A program made the position numbers and the translations under genes. DNA of 64,000 bases, from positions 248,001-312,000 of the forward strand of contig JAYKAV010002519.1 of NCBI GenBank assembly GCA_035582835.1. The letters are read 5' to 3'. How positions within the stretch are numbered: the stretch's first letter is position 1; every line of letters starts with the position of its first letter. This document shows positions 23,855-35,035 of this stretch, one piece after another. The notes under the pieces were generated by a model that worked only from the letters and a program-made list of their open reading frames with translations, made no database searches and was not told where the DNA came from. Origin of the DNA: Phoebastria nigripes. Taxonomy: Eukaryota > Chordata > Aves > Procellariiformes > Diomedeidae.

Positions 23855-26800
23855 CACTACCAATTGGAAAAATATTGATTTCATGCTTTGATGCTGCAGT
23901 CTCCTCCTCCAGGCGTTACCAGTTATATTGGAATACTGATATCATCCCTACTGTCACCGATAAAGTCAGTGGGAGCTGTAGGGATGAGCTGCTGCCACTG
24001 CTGCGCTGTGGTCCCACACCTATCTGTTAGTCAGAGAAGATCCTGGAGGCTCAGGAATGATGGTCTCAGTTCCCTGCTATACAAGGGACTGGGTCTCATT
24101 AGTTGGACACTGTGACCTCTTACACCTGTAAGCAAAAGCTTCAAATAATGCCCTGGTCTGCCTCTGCAGCCTTCAGATGGAGCATGTTTGTTTGCTCCTG
24201 GAGATGCAGTCTTCTTGTCAGTGCAGGCTACAAAGCAAAGGAACATGTTCNCTGTCAAGGAAAACTGCAGAGAATTGACTGGCAGGCTAACAACTCCCCT
24301 CTGTAGTTATGAAGAGATCATTTTAAGGGCTCATAATTTAACCAAATGTGAACAAATTTTTAAAGTATGAGAAAAACAGAAACTCNTGAGATGGAAGCAA
24401 ACTGTCTTCCAAAGTTCATGTTCCCAGCTCTGAAGAACTGCAGCTTCTCACCTAAGGGCTGCAACAGCCAAAACTGGTTTAAACACCGGGTTTCACACTG
24501 AGAATACCTAATAGATGTACTTTTGCAAATAAATGGAGTTCAACAAAGGTACTGAGCATATCTGCTTAAATCCTCTGCGGTACCAGCTTGGCAAAGTCGT
24601 AAGTCAGTGAAAGCAGGGCTTCATTATAGAAGTTTGGGGCAACTTCTGTTGCACTAGGTTTACCCTGATGGTAGACAAAGACTATTTCAAAGGCATGTGG
24701 GCACAGTCATGTACCCCAGACAGACATATAAGGAATGTAAATTTTGCTTGCNTGGATGCATTTAATCTATGGTGTTTATGCTAGCAAGGATCACTCCTGA
24801 GGTGAAGGGTTGCAGAATTTTAGCATTATTCATACCTATCATAGGTAAAAATACATTACCTCAAAATATTTGAATATAAAATCAAGTACTTGGAAAGAAG
24901 GGAACAACTATGTCATACAATACAACACATGGCTGATTCACTGAATGCATCAACACAACACAGAGGACTGAGAGAAATTTTTGGCTAGTATAACTCCAGA
25001 ACTGGAAAGGAAAAAGATGTGTCAGGAGCTAGGGTGAGACAATTCGTGCTGTTGTGGTTGGACTGCTTTCAGGATCTGAACATAGTCTCCTGCTCACTCT
25101 AAAAACAGTTTAGCAAGTATTACACTGTGCTCTACTGCCCAGTGTAAATGTGTGCTCAGAGAGCTAGTGAACTAAAGTAAAAATTTAAAGGGCTGCAGGA
25201 GGGACATGTGTAGCTAACAGCCACCACAAAAGCTATCATCTTTTTTTTACATGTGTTACCAGCTGAGACATGGGAAAGAGGTGAAGATTGACAACTGCAG
25301 TGGAAGAAGTGTAATAAAGTCAAAGAAGAAATTAAGTTATTCCTAATTTATGTTGGTTGCTTTGGAAAGTAATTTGCAATTATGAATAGTAACATAGAAT
25401 GGACCGGTATCGCTGCCACATATGACAGATTATCTGCTTGATCCTGTTATTAGCAATGACCTAGAGAAATTTTGTTTGTCCAACTGGATTCTGCTCCACA
25501 TAAATATATATATCTATCTGTGATTCCTAAGAGACTAAGTTGCCATTTACCATTTGAAATGCCATAGTTTGAATTTGTAACAAACATACAAATCCAACTC
25601 ACAGAGCTCACCCCTCTGAAATCAGATGAGGCCTTGATTTAAAGCGTTTCTCATGAAGCATATATGAAAACAACTGTAGTAGCTTTGCATTGAAAAGACT
25701 TTCCTCAAGCAAACAGGCCTCCATTCTGGAATACAGTCGAGATGAGTTCAGTTCATTTCAGCCTAGGCAACCTTAAACCTTAAATATCTCTCTCTTCAGT
25801 TGTAGGGTATCTGGGGAATTATTTGAGTTGTTCTTTAAACTTACATCCTTACCAATACTTCATTGATGAGATCGGTACAGGATCTGCAGTGTTCAGAGAA
25901 TCTGGCATGTCTCTTGTGCTATGANGTAATAGCATACATGAGAAATTACTTAGCAGCTTGACACCTTGCAAATTGAAATAAAAAAAAATAANGGGAAAGC
26001 AAAATGTAAAAGGAGATGGAGGAATGCAATAGCGAAAAATCTGCCAGCAAAATGTCAGCATCACACAACTCTGCCTCAGTTTTGGCCTCCTTCAGAACTG
26101 AGATCAATTCCTTGTTTTAGTATTTCAGTATGAGAACTCTAGTGTAAACTGCACTAGGTTACACAAAGCTTTGCTGTATTCAAGCAATGGTATTGTTAGA
26201 TCTGGTCCTTATTTTTATGAACTTCCTTCTGCATGTGGACCTTTTAATTTCTGTGGGACTGCTCACAAGAATAAGTAGCCTCCAGCATAAAGTAAAGTCT
26301 CCATCACCTGGCCTTAAAATTGTGGCCGTTTGTCATTTAAATATTTGTAATAGCTCTGCTTGCAAAAACAACACTAAAACTTATAGGATGAAACTTACTT
26401 TTATGCAACTGATTGTAAAATTATAAGATTTCACACTATAGGTTACCACAATAATTTCATGGCATCCAATTTACTGGAACTATATCACTCTACAATTTAT
26501 GCTCTTTTCTAAAATAGTTTTTATAAAATAGTTAGGTCATATAGAGGCGAGGAGACATTTGCTATGTTATGAATATCAAAATTGCAATTAATATTAACCA
26601 AAATTTTTCCAATAGCATAACACTTAACTGTTTTAATCTGTTTATGAGGGAATGAGTCTGTGCAAATGAGACTTTATATAATCATATACATAGCAAATTG
26701 TCTTAGAACTATTAACGTAGTCTTTAGGAACTCTCAAGCGTATATTTAACATTTGAGATTCATTGTATGTTGGCATTTGCGCAACTGTTGTCTCTAAAAG

Positions 26801-28454
26801 CAGGTAACGTGAATCATCACAACAATGATTCCTTAGAGAATGCTTCTTTCTACCATGATGTATTCTATTTTTCTGTGAAAACTTGGAAATTAAACTGTTC
26901 TCGGTAGTTGGGTTTAAACTCTTCTAAACTTAGAACTTGTTTGCATATGTGCAGTTGGAACACACCTGCACCCAGAACACTGCTTTAATTAACAAAATCA
27001 GCTGTTTTCAATAATTACGTGCATGATCATAGCATATGTGAGTTCCTGAATCACATTCACTTTTTACAAATGTTACATCTATATGTTAACTTACATCTTT
27101 TTTTAACCAGTGTAGTAGATAAAATTTCCCATATTCATGATTTCTTAAATTAGCTTTCACAGAATTTCTACACTTATTGAGGAGATATGTAACATATGTC
27201 ATATTGATCCAACAGATTTTAGGGGCAGGCTTACGGCACTTAATCCAGAAAAGGCCAATGCAAATACACAACTCAAGATGTGCTTCTGGAAACAAAATAC
27301 TTCATAATAAATTGAAAAGGGAGGCACAATACATGTGAAGGTGTATTTATCTCACCTCTCTAAAGGTGGCCAGCTATGCCATCTTCACATATAGACAGAA
27401 AAGAAATTGCATAAGGAACGGTCCCACACTCTTCTCCTTTACTCTTTTAATTNTTTTTCATAGAGGAAAATTTCATAGGAAGATGAAATATCTTGTTAAC
27501 TGATTGATACTGTTAGAAAACCAGACATGTTTTCAGGCTAAGAGTTCCGCTACCAGATCATAAATAAATAATAAATAAATAGATACATAAATAAATAAAT
27601 ATTCTAATTATTGTCACTGTTCAGTCTGGCTTTTGATTTCATGTCATATGGTCACCAATCCAAATACCTTCCTATTAGGCATAATCTTTAGACCATCATG
27701 GCTGTAACAACAGTACAAACACAAAAAAGGAAAATTTTTTTTTTTTTCTAGTTCTGGATGGCTTATATGATTCCAAAAAAATGTCAGTATTAACTATAAG
27801 TACCTGGCCAGTGAAATTTCATACATTAGGTTGTAGAAATTGAATTTAAAATATAATCTTACACCTCTTAAATATACTAGCTCGGTTTTTTTAAAAGGCT
27901 GTAATAATCTCAATATGATAGAGAAAAAAACGCATGGCTTCTAAAGGACTAGAAAACAATCTATTCCACTGGAATCCTTGATTTCAGGAGAACAAGACTA
28001 TTTCATTTATTTCTCTGGATTTTCAAAAGGCTTTGATAATAAGTGTATCAAAAAGCTAAGCATAAATATGATGCTATACTTGCATTTGAAAAGTTTGAAT
28101 TTTAATCTATAAAAAATACACCAAGAATAGTAATGGCATATCATCAAAACACACATCTTTTTAAGTGGCTTCACAAAGATACAGCTTCTAANGGTAATTA
28201 TTTTCATTTTGAAGGTTTTTGTTCCATCAAATCCTACCTTTAATGTATTGTTCCCCCAAACAATAGAGGTTTAAAGTTTGTATTTGAATAAAGCATTGCA
28301 CAAAAATGTAGGATAGTCTATAGAATGAGAAAAGAATCCCCGCTGCATTTCACATTTGATGAATGAGGAGCTGCCTAGCTACCATAAGGGCTCCTCTCTG
28401 AGACACTTGTATGTTGCACCACACTTGGACCATGGCATTACAGGATTTATATAT
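23855..28454. other. Unique AT-rich sequence, no gene seen
   Basis: Only short frames occur (up to 79 codons). A small inverted repeat TACCTAT-C-ATAGGTA lies near 24834-24848, and an AAAT microsatellite at 27560-27601 is listed separately. Several isolated Ns occur. No gene or further repeat family was recognised. Confidence 0.62.
27560..27601 (+). repeat. (AAAT)n microsatellite, interrupted
   Basis: About ten ATAA/AAAT units with an interruption (AGATACATA) in the middle. It is an ordinary tetranucleotide repeat. Confidence 0.9.
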
Positions 28455-28787
28455 GAACAGACTTGAAGACCAGAAGTGACTGACGTGATCATCCCATCTG
28501 ACCTTCTATACCCCAAGTTGCAAACATTCTCAGAAATAGGATTAGTGCCGGAACTTGAAATATATTTAATCTCATTTTGAAAACAGAATTGTCATCTCCC
28601 CGGGAAGCCTGTTTCAATGTTTAATTACACTTTCTGCTTGGAAATTGCATCTTATTTAATCAAGTCATTGGATCTTGTTATGCCTTTGCCTGTCGTACTG
28701 AAAAACCTCTCCTTACACAACTTTTCCATGTGTAAGTACCAGAGTATCAAGTAAGTTCTTGACCTTCTTTATGATAAGATGAAAAGA
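28455..28787 (-). mobile_element. Ancient CR1-like LINE fragment (3' region)
   Basis: On the plus strand the series is 'gatcatcccatctgaccttc' (near 28487), 'ggaagcctgtttcaatgttt' (near 28602), 'cattggatcttgttatgcct' (near 28667), 'aacctctccttac' and, at the end, 'tgaccttctttatgataag'. This is the order expected of an old CR1-like element inserted in reverse orientation. It has no coding capacity left. Like the copy at 1.7-2.0 kb it is far more diverged than the 48 and 58 kb copies. The family is assigned from memory of the phrase order. Confidence 0.75.
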
Positions 28788-31700
28788 GGACTTGATATCA
28801 GAAGAGCAGGCTAACGTGCTGCAATCTAAGATCAAAACAAGAAATGGCATCATTACATAAAAGGCTCATTTCTATGCTATGTAGGAATATTGGTGAGGAA
28901 TTGAAATAGGCACCAGTGATATGACACCAGGAAAAAATCCACAGACACCTGAAGATTTTGGGGACTTGAGAAGCAACAGAGAAAGTACATGGAGGATCTT
29001 CTCAGAAATTTCTCTCCAAACAATGGGAAAGAAAAGCATATTGAAGTTGAATCTTTGGTTAGGTAAACAGTATTCCAGGGACATTTTCTTTCATAGAATC
29101 ATAAAAAAGACAGTATTTATGGTTCTGGTGCAACACAAAACTTTTCAATAATCCTCTTTCAAATACATAAGTTAAAAAAATTTTTTTCAAAAGGTAGAGA
29201 GGCACAAATTCTAAAGTTTCCTTGACCCAAAAGTGTTTGCCTGTTTTGAACAGTTGTTCATCTGAAACCCTTCATCCTCTTTTTCCCCTTAAAAGAGAGA
29301 GGGCATAAACTCAACTTAAAGTGGAAAATATTTCTTGAAACATGAAGGGTCAACCACACAATCACTGGCATCAGAGTTAGACTGAGCCTTTAAACATGGA
29401 GACACCATGTTAGCTTCATAATCTAATCTTGAATCCTTCTGGATGAAGGTAATTATCATTATTATTGAGTTTTATCCATTTAGAGTGTGTCCTCTAGGTT
29501 TTTGCACTAATTGACTTTTCTATAACTGCAACCGTATTTTTATGTGTTATCAGTCATATTAATAAATAAACATTGTAATTATAATGGTTCCAGCTGGGAC
29601 TACTTTAGATAAAGGTCATGTTTTGTTCAAAATGTATGTAGATTAAAAGTTGTCAAGTTCAGAATTAAGAGGATAAAATGCAATTAAACTTCCTTTTATC
29701 TCAACTGTTCTTCCTGAAATTATTCTGACTATAGTCATCCTAGATTGTTAGAGTCACCCTATACGCATCCATAGTTTGCATAAGCAAACTCAGCTTCTAA
29801 AGTTAGGTTTCATGTGTTTTGTGTTGAAGTCTTGTGAAAGACTATTCTTTTATAACTAAACACGACATTTTAGACAGAAAAAGAAAATAAATTGGAACAA
29901 ATTTAAACCTTTTCTATTGAACAGACCAAAATTCAGGAGTGGTATTCAGTGCAGACTACATGAGCACAGCTGATTCCCGAGTTTCTTGCTCTTTCCCATC
30001 TCTATTAAGTTTTAATTACATGTTTAACTCTAACTTTTTAGGCTTCCAGAGAACGCATTCTGTTTTCAATACACTGACACTTCAGCAGTAGCCATTGTAT
30101 CTGGAACCTGAGCACTGGAATCTACAATACCAAAAGACTGTTTCAAACTGGTATGTTGGCCCAGTATGGGATTACCTTCATATTCTAATGGCAGTTTAGA
30201 AGAGGAAGTCACTAGATAAATCACCAAACTGGGAAATGAAAGCCAAAACAGCTTTCACTGCTTAATTCAAATCCACACAATATTATGATAATTGCAGTAA
30301 ATGGAAATTGTTTTATAATAGGAATTTCAAAAAACCACCAAGAGCAAGATGAGTCCATCACAGTTTTTAAGTCATTGGCAGGGTTGTATAAAGGGTTTAT
30401 TCTACTTTTTCCAAGATTTTCTTCATCACTAGGGCAAACACCCCAAGGTGGATGGGACCCAGCAAAATTTCTGAAAACATTATAGCCTGGGTATCTATGA
30501 CTAGAGAGCTGCCGGAGAGGACACAGCTACAACACGGTGGCAGAGCCTCTGGCATACATCAGCTCTCTCAATACGGATCCAGTTGAGGGAATGAGTTTTA
30601 GAGATTCTGGCCAAAAGCCCGTGAAGAATACTGTATTTCTGTTTAAAACATTTATTTCTGCAAAACCTACAGTTTGAGAATGAAACATATGAGTTCTGAG
30701 AATATGAATGGAAAATAAGGGCTTCCAACTAAAGTCAAAGCCAAGCTGGATATGCTGTGGGAACACAGAATCTGCTAAAGTGCAGGGCAAAAGAATTTTC
30801 TTTCCTATTTATAATTGATGTGTTGAATTTAATTGTCCTGTGCATTTGGCTAATCATAGAGCAATCTGCTTCATATTGGTTTGTCTGACACCAGTATGGC
30901 TGTAACTTCCACACATTGTTTAATAAAGTTGATGATTTTCACTCATTCGAGAGCCTCTTGGTGTCACTGTATTTTAAATTTACTGTGATTACTACTCCAC
31001 TAAAAAGACATGACTGTGTATAAGTATCTAAAATACGAGACAATGGGATCCAATAATTGGCTCCTACCTCTAATGTTGCTCTGATTTTAGACACTAAGCT
31101 GTATCCTTTATTTACACAAATGTTTGATTTCAACCTCATGAGCCCTATTCTCTGACCAGTAGAGGATACTCTCCCTCCTTTTAAATCCCCTGCAAAGTCA
31201 CACAAAAGGCAGGAAAATCTTAACTATTCTAGGGTCTTTTCCTTTATAAAAAAGGGATTTCTATACAGGGTCAGAAAAAGAGGGTGGAGGGGGTGACAAA
31301 TCCCCACACAAAGTAGTGAGGAATAGCATACACTGTTCACTAACAGACACACCATGGACACTAAAGATCAAGTGTTTTCATATTTTTAGGAAATTCTGAA
31401 GAATCTGTTCTGGCGACTGCTTTTGCCAATCAACCTCCCCGTAAAAGTCACAGCAGAACAACACAAACCACTAAAGCAGTCCATTACATACCTTTGAGAA
31501 TGCTTGAAGAAGCATATGGTGTGCCNTTTATGCATCCAACCAGGAGCGTCACTACATTAAAATAAAATGGTTACTTTTACTGTGATCCCATTAATCGCAA
31601 TATCTTCCAGCAATATTGTGTTGGAAACGATGTCATCAAATGGCCTAATCAGCTCATCCTCCCATTGGGAGAAGTGCATGTAATTCATGTAGATATAAAT

Positions 31701-32589
31701 GAAGCTGCATCCTATTAACTAGAGGAGATACAAGTGCTTGGAGACATTAGGTTCTGTACAAAAAATAACTCCAAAATACATGGTCAATCTTACACTATTT
31801 ATTTTGCTATAAGTTTGCCTTATTTTGAAGAAGAAAATGTAGCATTAACGAGGGCAGAGATATCTTGCTTGGGTTCCCATAAAAGGTCCCCTCTTTTCCT
31901 GATTTTGAGAGAAGAAAGAATCTTTAGGATGCCAAAACGAAAAGTGGTTCTAGTGACAGGCTAATGGCATCCTGGTTGCACTGCAAAGCACTTACCTTTG
32001 ATTCCCACTGGATGTGGCCTACAGTGTGACAAGTCCATTGTTCCTGAAGAAAAATCCATCTGCTATTTCTTCTGGGCCATAACAAAGAAAGGCAGACTTG
32101 AATTTGTGTGCTGTAATATTACTATTGGATGGAAATATTTAAAAAGCTTTGCACGCTGAATGAAACCAAGAAAATGCGTGTGTCTGTCAGCAAGTTTCAC
32201 TTCTCAGAAGTAAACCTGCAAGGCTAAGCATTTTGGGTCACAGTACATAACTGAAAAAACTGAAATGAGAGATAGTTATGCTTGAGCATTAGCAAAAGGT
32301 AAGAGTGATGTTAAGTGTAATAAGTTTGAAACACCAGGAACATACAATTGTTCTGAAATCCCATTATGGAGATGTATTATTATTAGGTTCTGCTGTTGCC
32401 TCAGTAAGGGAAAGCACATAAAATACAAATCAGTGGGCACAAAGGTTGGGATGAAATCTTAAGACGTCAGTTTTCTAAACAAACTCACAAATCACTTCCT
32501 TTGCTTGGGAAGGCAGATGCACCATTTTGAAGAGCCCCAAGAAAGAGGATGTAGAACACATGTCTTGCTGTTTTAGACTTCACAATCTA
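28788..32589. other. Unique sequence; one possible conserved element
   Basis: There are no long frames with recognisable content (76- to 88-codon frames only). The region at about 31490-31720 has the uniform, non-repetitive look and homeobox-type AT cores (ATTAATCGCAATAT near 31600) often seen in conserved non-coding elements, but this cannot be shown from one sequence. Confidence 0.55.
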
Positions 32590-32880
32590 ACTGGAGAAAC
32601 TTACTTTGTGCCAATAGGCATTGCGAACAACTCACTCAACTTCTCTGCCAATATGGCAATTTGCATAGCATTACCCATAATGCTTCACATTGTGCCTTTG
32701 CTTTGAAAACAGATTTAATTGAGCCTTGCTGAGCTGCATTAATGTGTCTGTTTAAATTGAGCAAATCTAATTAGCTCGCATGAAAGTTATGCCACCTCTG
32801 GTGCAGCAAAGCTAATGCAATTAAAGTCAGCCAGATGTATTGAGTATTGTAAACATGCAGTCTGACTGGTGGAGAATAGT
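32590..32880. promoter_or_regulatory. Candidate conserved non-coding element with octamer motif
   Basis: The segment is free of frames and simple repeats. It holds a perfect octamer ATTTGCAT (POU-factor site, 32661-32668) and several homeodomain-type cores: TGCATTAATG near 32737, TAATTAG near 32769 and GCTAATGCAATTAA near 32811. Its 66-bp core at 32645-32710 recurs at 33517-33582 (listed separately). This density of developmental transcription-factor motifs suggests an enhancer. It is an inference without cross-species alignment. Confidence 0.35.
32645..32710 (+). repeat. 66-bp duplicated element, copy A
   Basis: It aligns without gaps to 33517-33582 with 60 of 66 bases identical by my count. 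The longest shared block is GGCAATTTGCATAGCATTAC plus six further bases. It carries the octamer ATTTGCAT. Similarity stops within a few bases at both ends. Confidence 0.88.
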
Positions 32881-33516
32881 TCAGTATTCATCAGAGACTG
32901 GACAGTTTTGTAACACATTAACAACAGCTGCACTCTCTACAGTGTAGAAGTGTATATTATGCTGTGTATATGACTATTTTAAAATGCCAAGGATTCTGCA
33001 TTTGACAAGAGTACATAAGATCAGAACAATCTCATCTACCTCTCTGCAAACCCAAGTCCACTATTTTTTTAAAGAGGTCACTACTTGTATATATAGCATT
33101 GCTACAAAATCAGTATTTACTAAACATTACATAGAGAAAGACTATTTGTACTGGAAATAATTTCTAAAGTCCTTGAATATTTATGTGCCTTTATGAACTG
33201 GATTTCTGAAAAAGCTGGAACCGGACAGTAATTAGAGTAACTGAGGAAACTCCAAGATGCTCTTTGAAAACAATCAGAAGATGGTTAATAAGGTAAAAAT
33301 GTATTTTATTGGAATGATTAATTATTTTTACTACAGACTCCTTGGATCAGATACCATGTTCTAGTTAACTGTTTTCTATAAACAGCATAGTGCTTGAGAT
33401 GCTCAGATGATTTCTTATTCTTATATTGATTTGTTTTTAATACTGATCTTGGTATCTGGTTTTGTGGATGTCACGCAAAAAAAAGTATTAATAATTCCTG
33501 AAGGTCAAAGGTTCTC
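32881..33516. other. Spacer between the two copies of the 66-bp element
   Basis: AT-rich, without frames or recognised repeats. No further copy of the 66-bp element is seen inside it. Confidence 0.6.
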
Positions 33517-33582
33517 CTGCCAATAAGGCAATTTGCATAGCATTACCCATAACACTTCAAATTGTGCTTTTTCTTTGAAAAC
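33517..33582 (+). repeat. 66-bp duplicated element, copy B
   Basis: Direct repeat of 32645-32710, same orientation, offset 872 bp. The octamer ATTTGCAT and the adjoining AGCATTACCCATAA are unchanged. The six differences fall outside that core, mostly in the right half. Confidence 0.88.
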
Positions 33583-33834
33583 CTCACTTAGGAGAGGTGC
33601 AGAGTTGGCTGCACATCTTCGATGCAGTCATTCATTGTTTCTGCTTTGCATTCCCTTCCTAGAGTGCCAAGATGACTGAAAAAAATTTGACTTTTCCCCT
33701 GTTAATCGATGATCTTCTTCCTCATTTATTCAATTAAGCTATAATTGCTGCCAATGGTAATCAAGACTGGTGTTTCACACTGTGGAAAAGGCACTCAGTG
33801 GAAAATAATGTAGATTGTGTTCTCTTCTTCTTAG

Positions 33835-33905
33835 ATCTTGAACATACCACCTTCTAACTTTTCAACTTTCCTATCTGTAAAATGGACATAACAGTTCCTA
33901 AAGAA
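33835..33905 (+). mobile_element. Probable MIR/L2-like 3' tail fragment
   Basis: 'tcaactttcctatctgtaaa' followed by 'atggacataacagttccta' closely follows the well-known MIR/L2 phrase (cagtttcc.catctgtaaaatggg.ataa.a.tacct). The upstream part is less clear. It is a fossil fragment without function evident from the sequence. Confidence 0.5.
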
Positions 33906-34939
33906 ATTATTAATTTGGTTTCCCTGTCATCCCCCCCAAGAAAGTCTCAGAGGCATAAACACCATAGAATGAAAGATACGTGTATAATTGAGTTATTCAG
34001 AAGTAGTAGGTTAATCATAGATTAGAAAAATATCCACAAAACATTTTGGGTACATATTTTAAAAATCATCAGTTTTTGAGAATAGGAATAAAAACTATAA
34101 AAATAGGACAATTTAATGAGGAATTTGATTTTTTAAAACTAATAGCCTTTACACTTAAGGAAGAAAATAATCTTAAACATGTTCAAGAAAGTTTCCTGTA
34201 TTTAGCTGCGTGCCTCAAATTCTAGACTTTTTGTTGTCTGAGGATTTCTAAAGGTGACAGGGTAGCAAAAACCCATTTAAATGCTTCTTTACTGGAGTTT
34301 TAGATTTTTCTATAGAATCTTCACTATAGAGAAGGAAAGGGTTTGATGAAGGGATGGCTTAACACATCCTTTCTTTCCATGCTGCTTTTCCTGTCTGATG
34401 TCTCAAGTCCCTGAAATAAGTGACAACAGNTTAGAGGCCGCTCTAAATGCTTTGACCAATGATCCACTGTTTTGTTACCCCACACTGATATGCCCTCCTT
34501 CAACATACAGCCACTTTAAGGAGGGTCCAGGGTATCAGTACAGGCTTTCCTACCATTCCTGTGCTGAGGGTGTTGTACAGTTACTTCCTTCCCACCTCTC
34601 TTCTCCCAGGCCAGGTCATGGCAGTGGGCTTGCAGTGGTATAGGGTAGCAAGAAGTGGATCCCTTGAATGAAAGTGTGGAAGGAGCAGCGAGTTACACAT
34701 TGCTTGGCTCAAGGAAGAATGGGGGGGGGGGGGGGGGCGCAGAATTTTTGGTTTTTTGTTTCTTGTTTGTTTGTTTGAGCTGCTGGACACAATACAGCTT
34801 CCTCTGATGTTCTTCATGTTAATTTTATAAATACATCATTCTGTTGAGCACTAACAGACATTCATTACCACAAACTATTAACTGGTTTGGCTGTCTCTTA
34901 AAAGTCAACATTTTAAGAAATGTCAAAATGCCTAACATT
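33906..34939. other. Unique sequence with a poly-G run
   Basis: No gene seen. A slightly GC-richer stretch at 34380-34720 has an 81-codon plus-strand frame from 34398 that crosses an N and has no recognised domain. The 17-G run at 34721-34737 is listed separately. Confidence 0.6.
34721..34737 (+). repeat. Poly-G run (17 G)
   Basis: Seventeen consecutive G bases, followed by CGC. The length is liable to sequencing and assembly error, and such a run could form a G-quadruplex. Confidence 0.85.
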
Positions 34940-35035
34940 TCATAGAATCATAGAATATTTTGGNTTGGAAGGGACCTTTAAAGGTCATCTAGTCCAACCC
35001 CCCCTGCAATGAGCAGGGACATCTTTAACTACATC
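34940..35035 (-). mobile_element. CR1 LINE, 5'-truncated 3' end
   Basis: The plus strand opens with TCATAGAATCATAGAAT, the reverse complement of the CR1 terminal repeats, then 'ggaagggacctttaaaggtc', 'atctagtccaacc' and 'tgcaatgagcagggacatct'. Only about 95 bases of 3' UTR are present, which is typical 5' truncation. It has an N at 34964. Low divergence from the remembered avian consensus makes this a fairly young copy. Confidence 0.93.

Noticed and set aside
29093..29107. 'tcatagaatcata' resembling a CR1 terminal repeat
   Set aside because: The following sequence has no CR1 3' UTR phrases, so it is a chance match.
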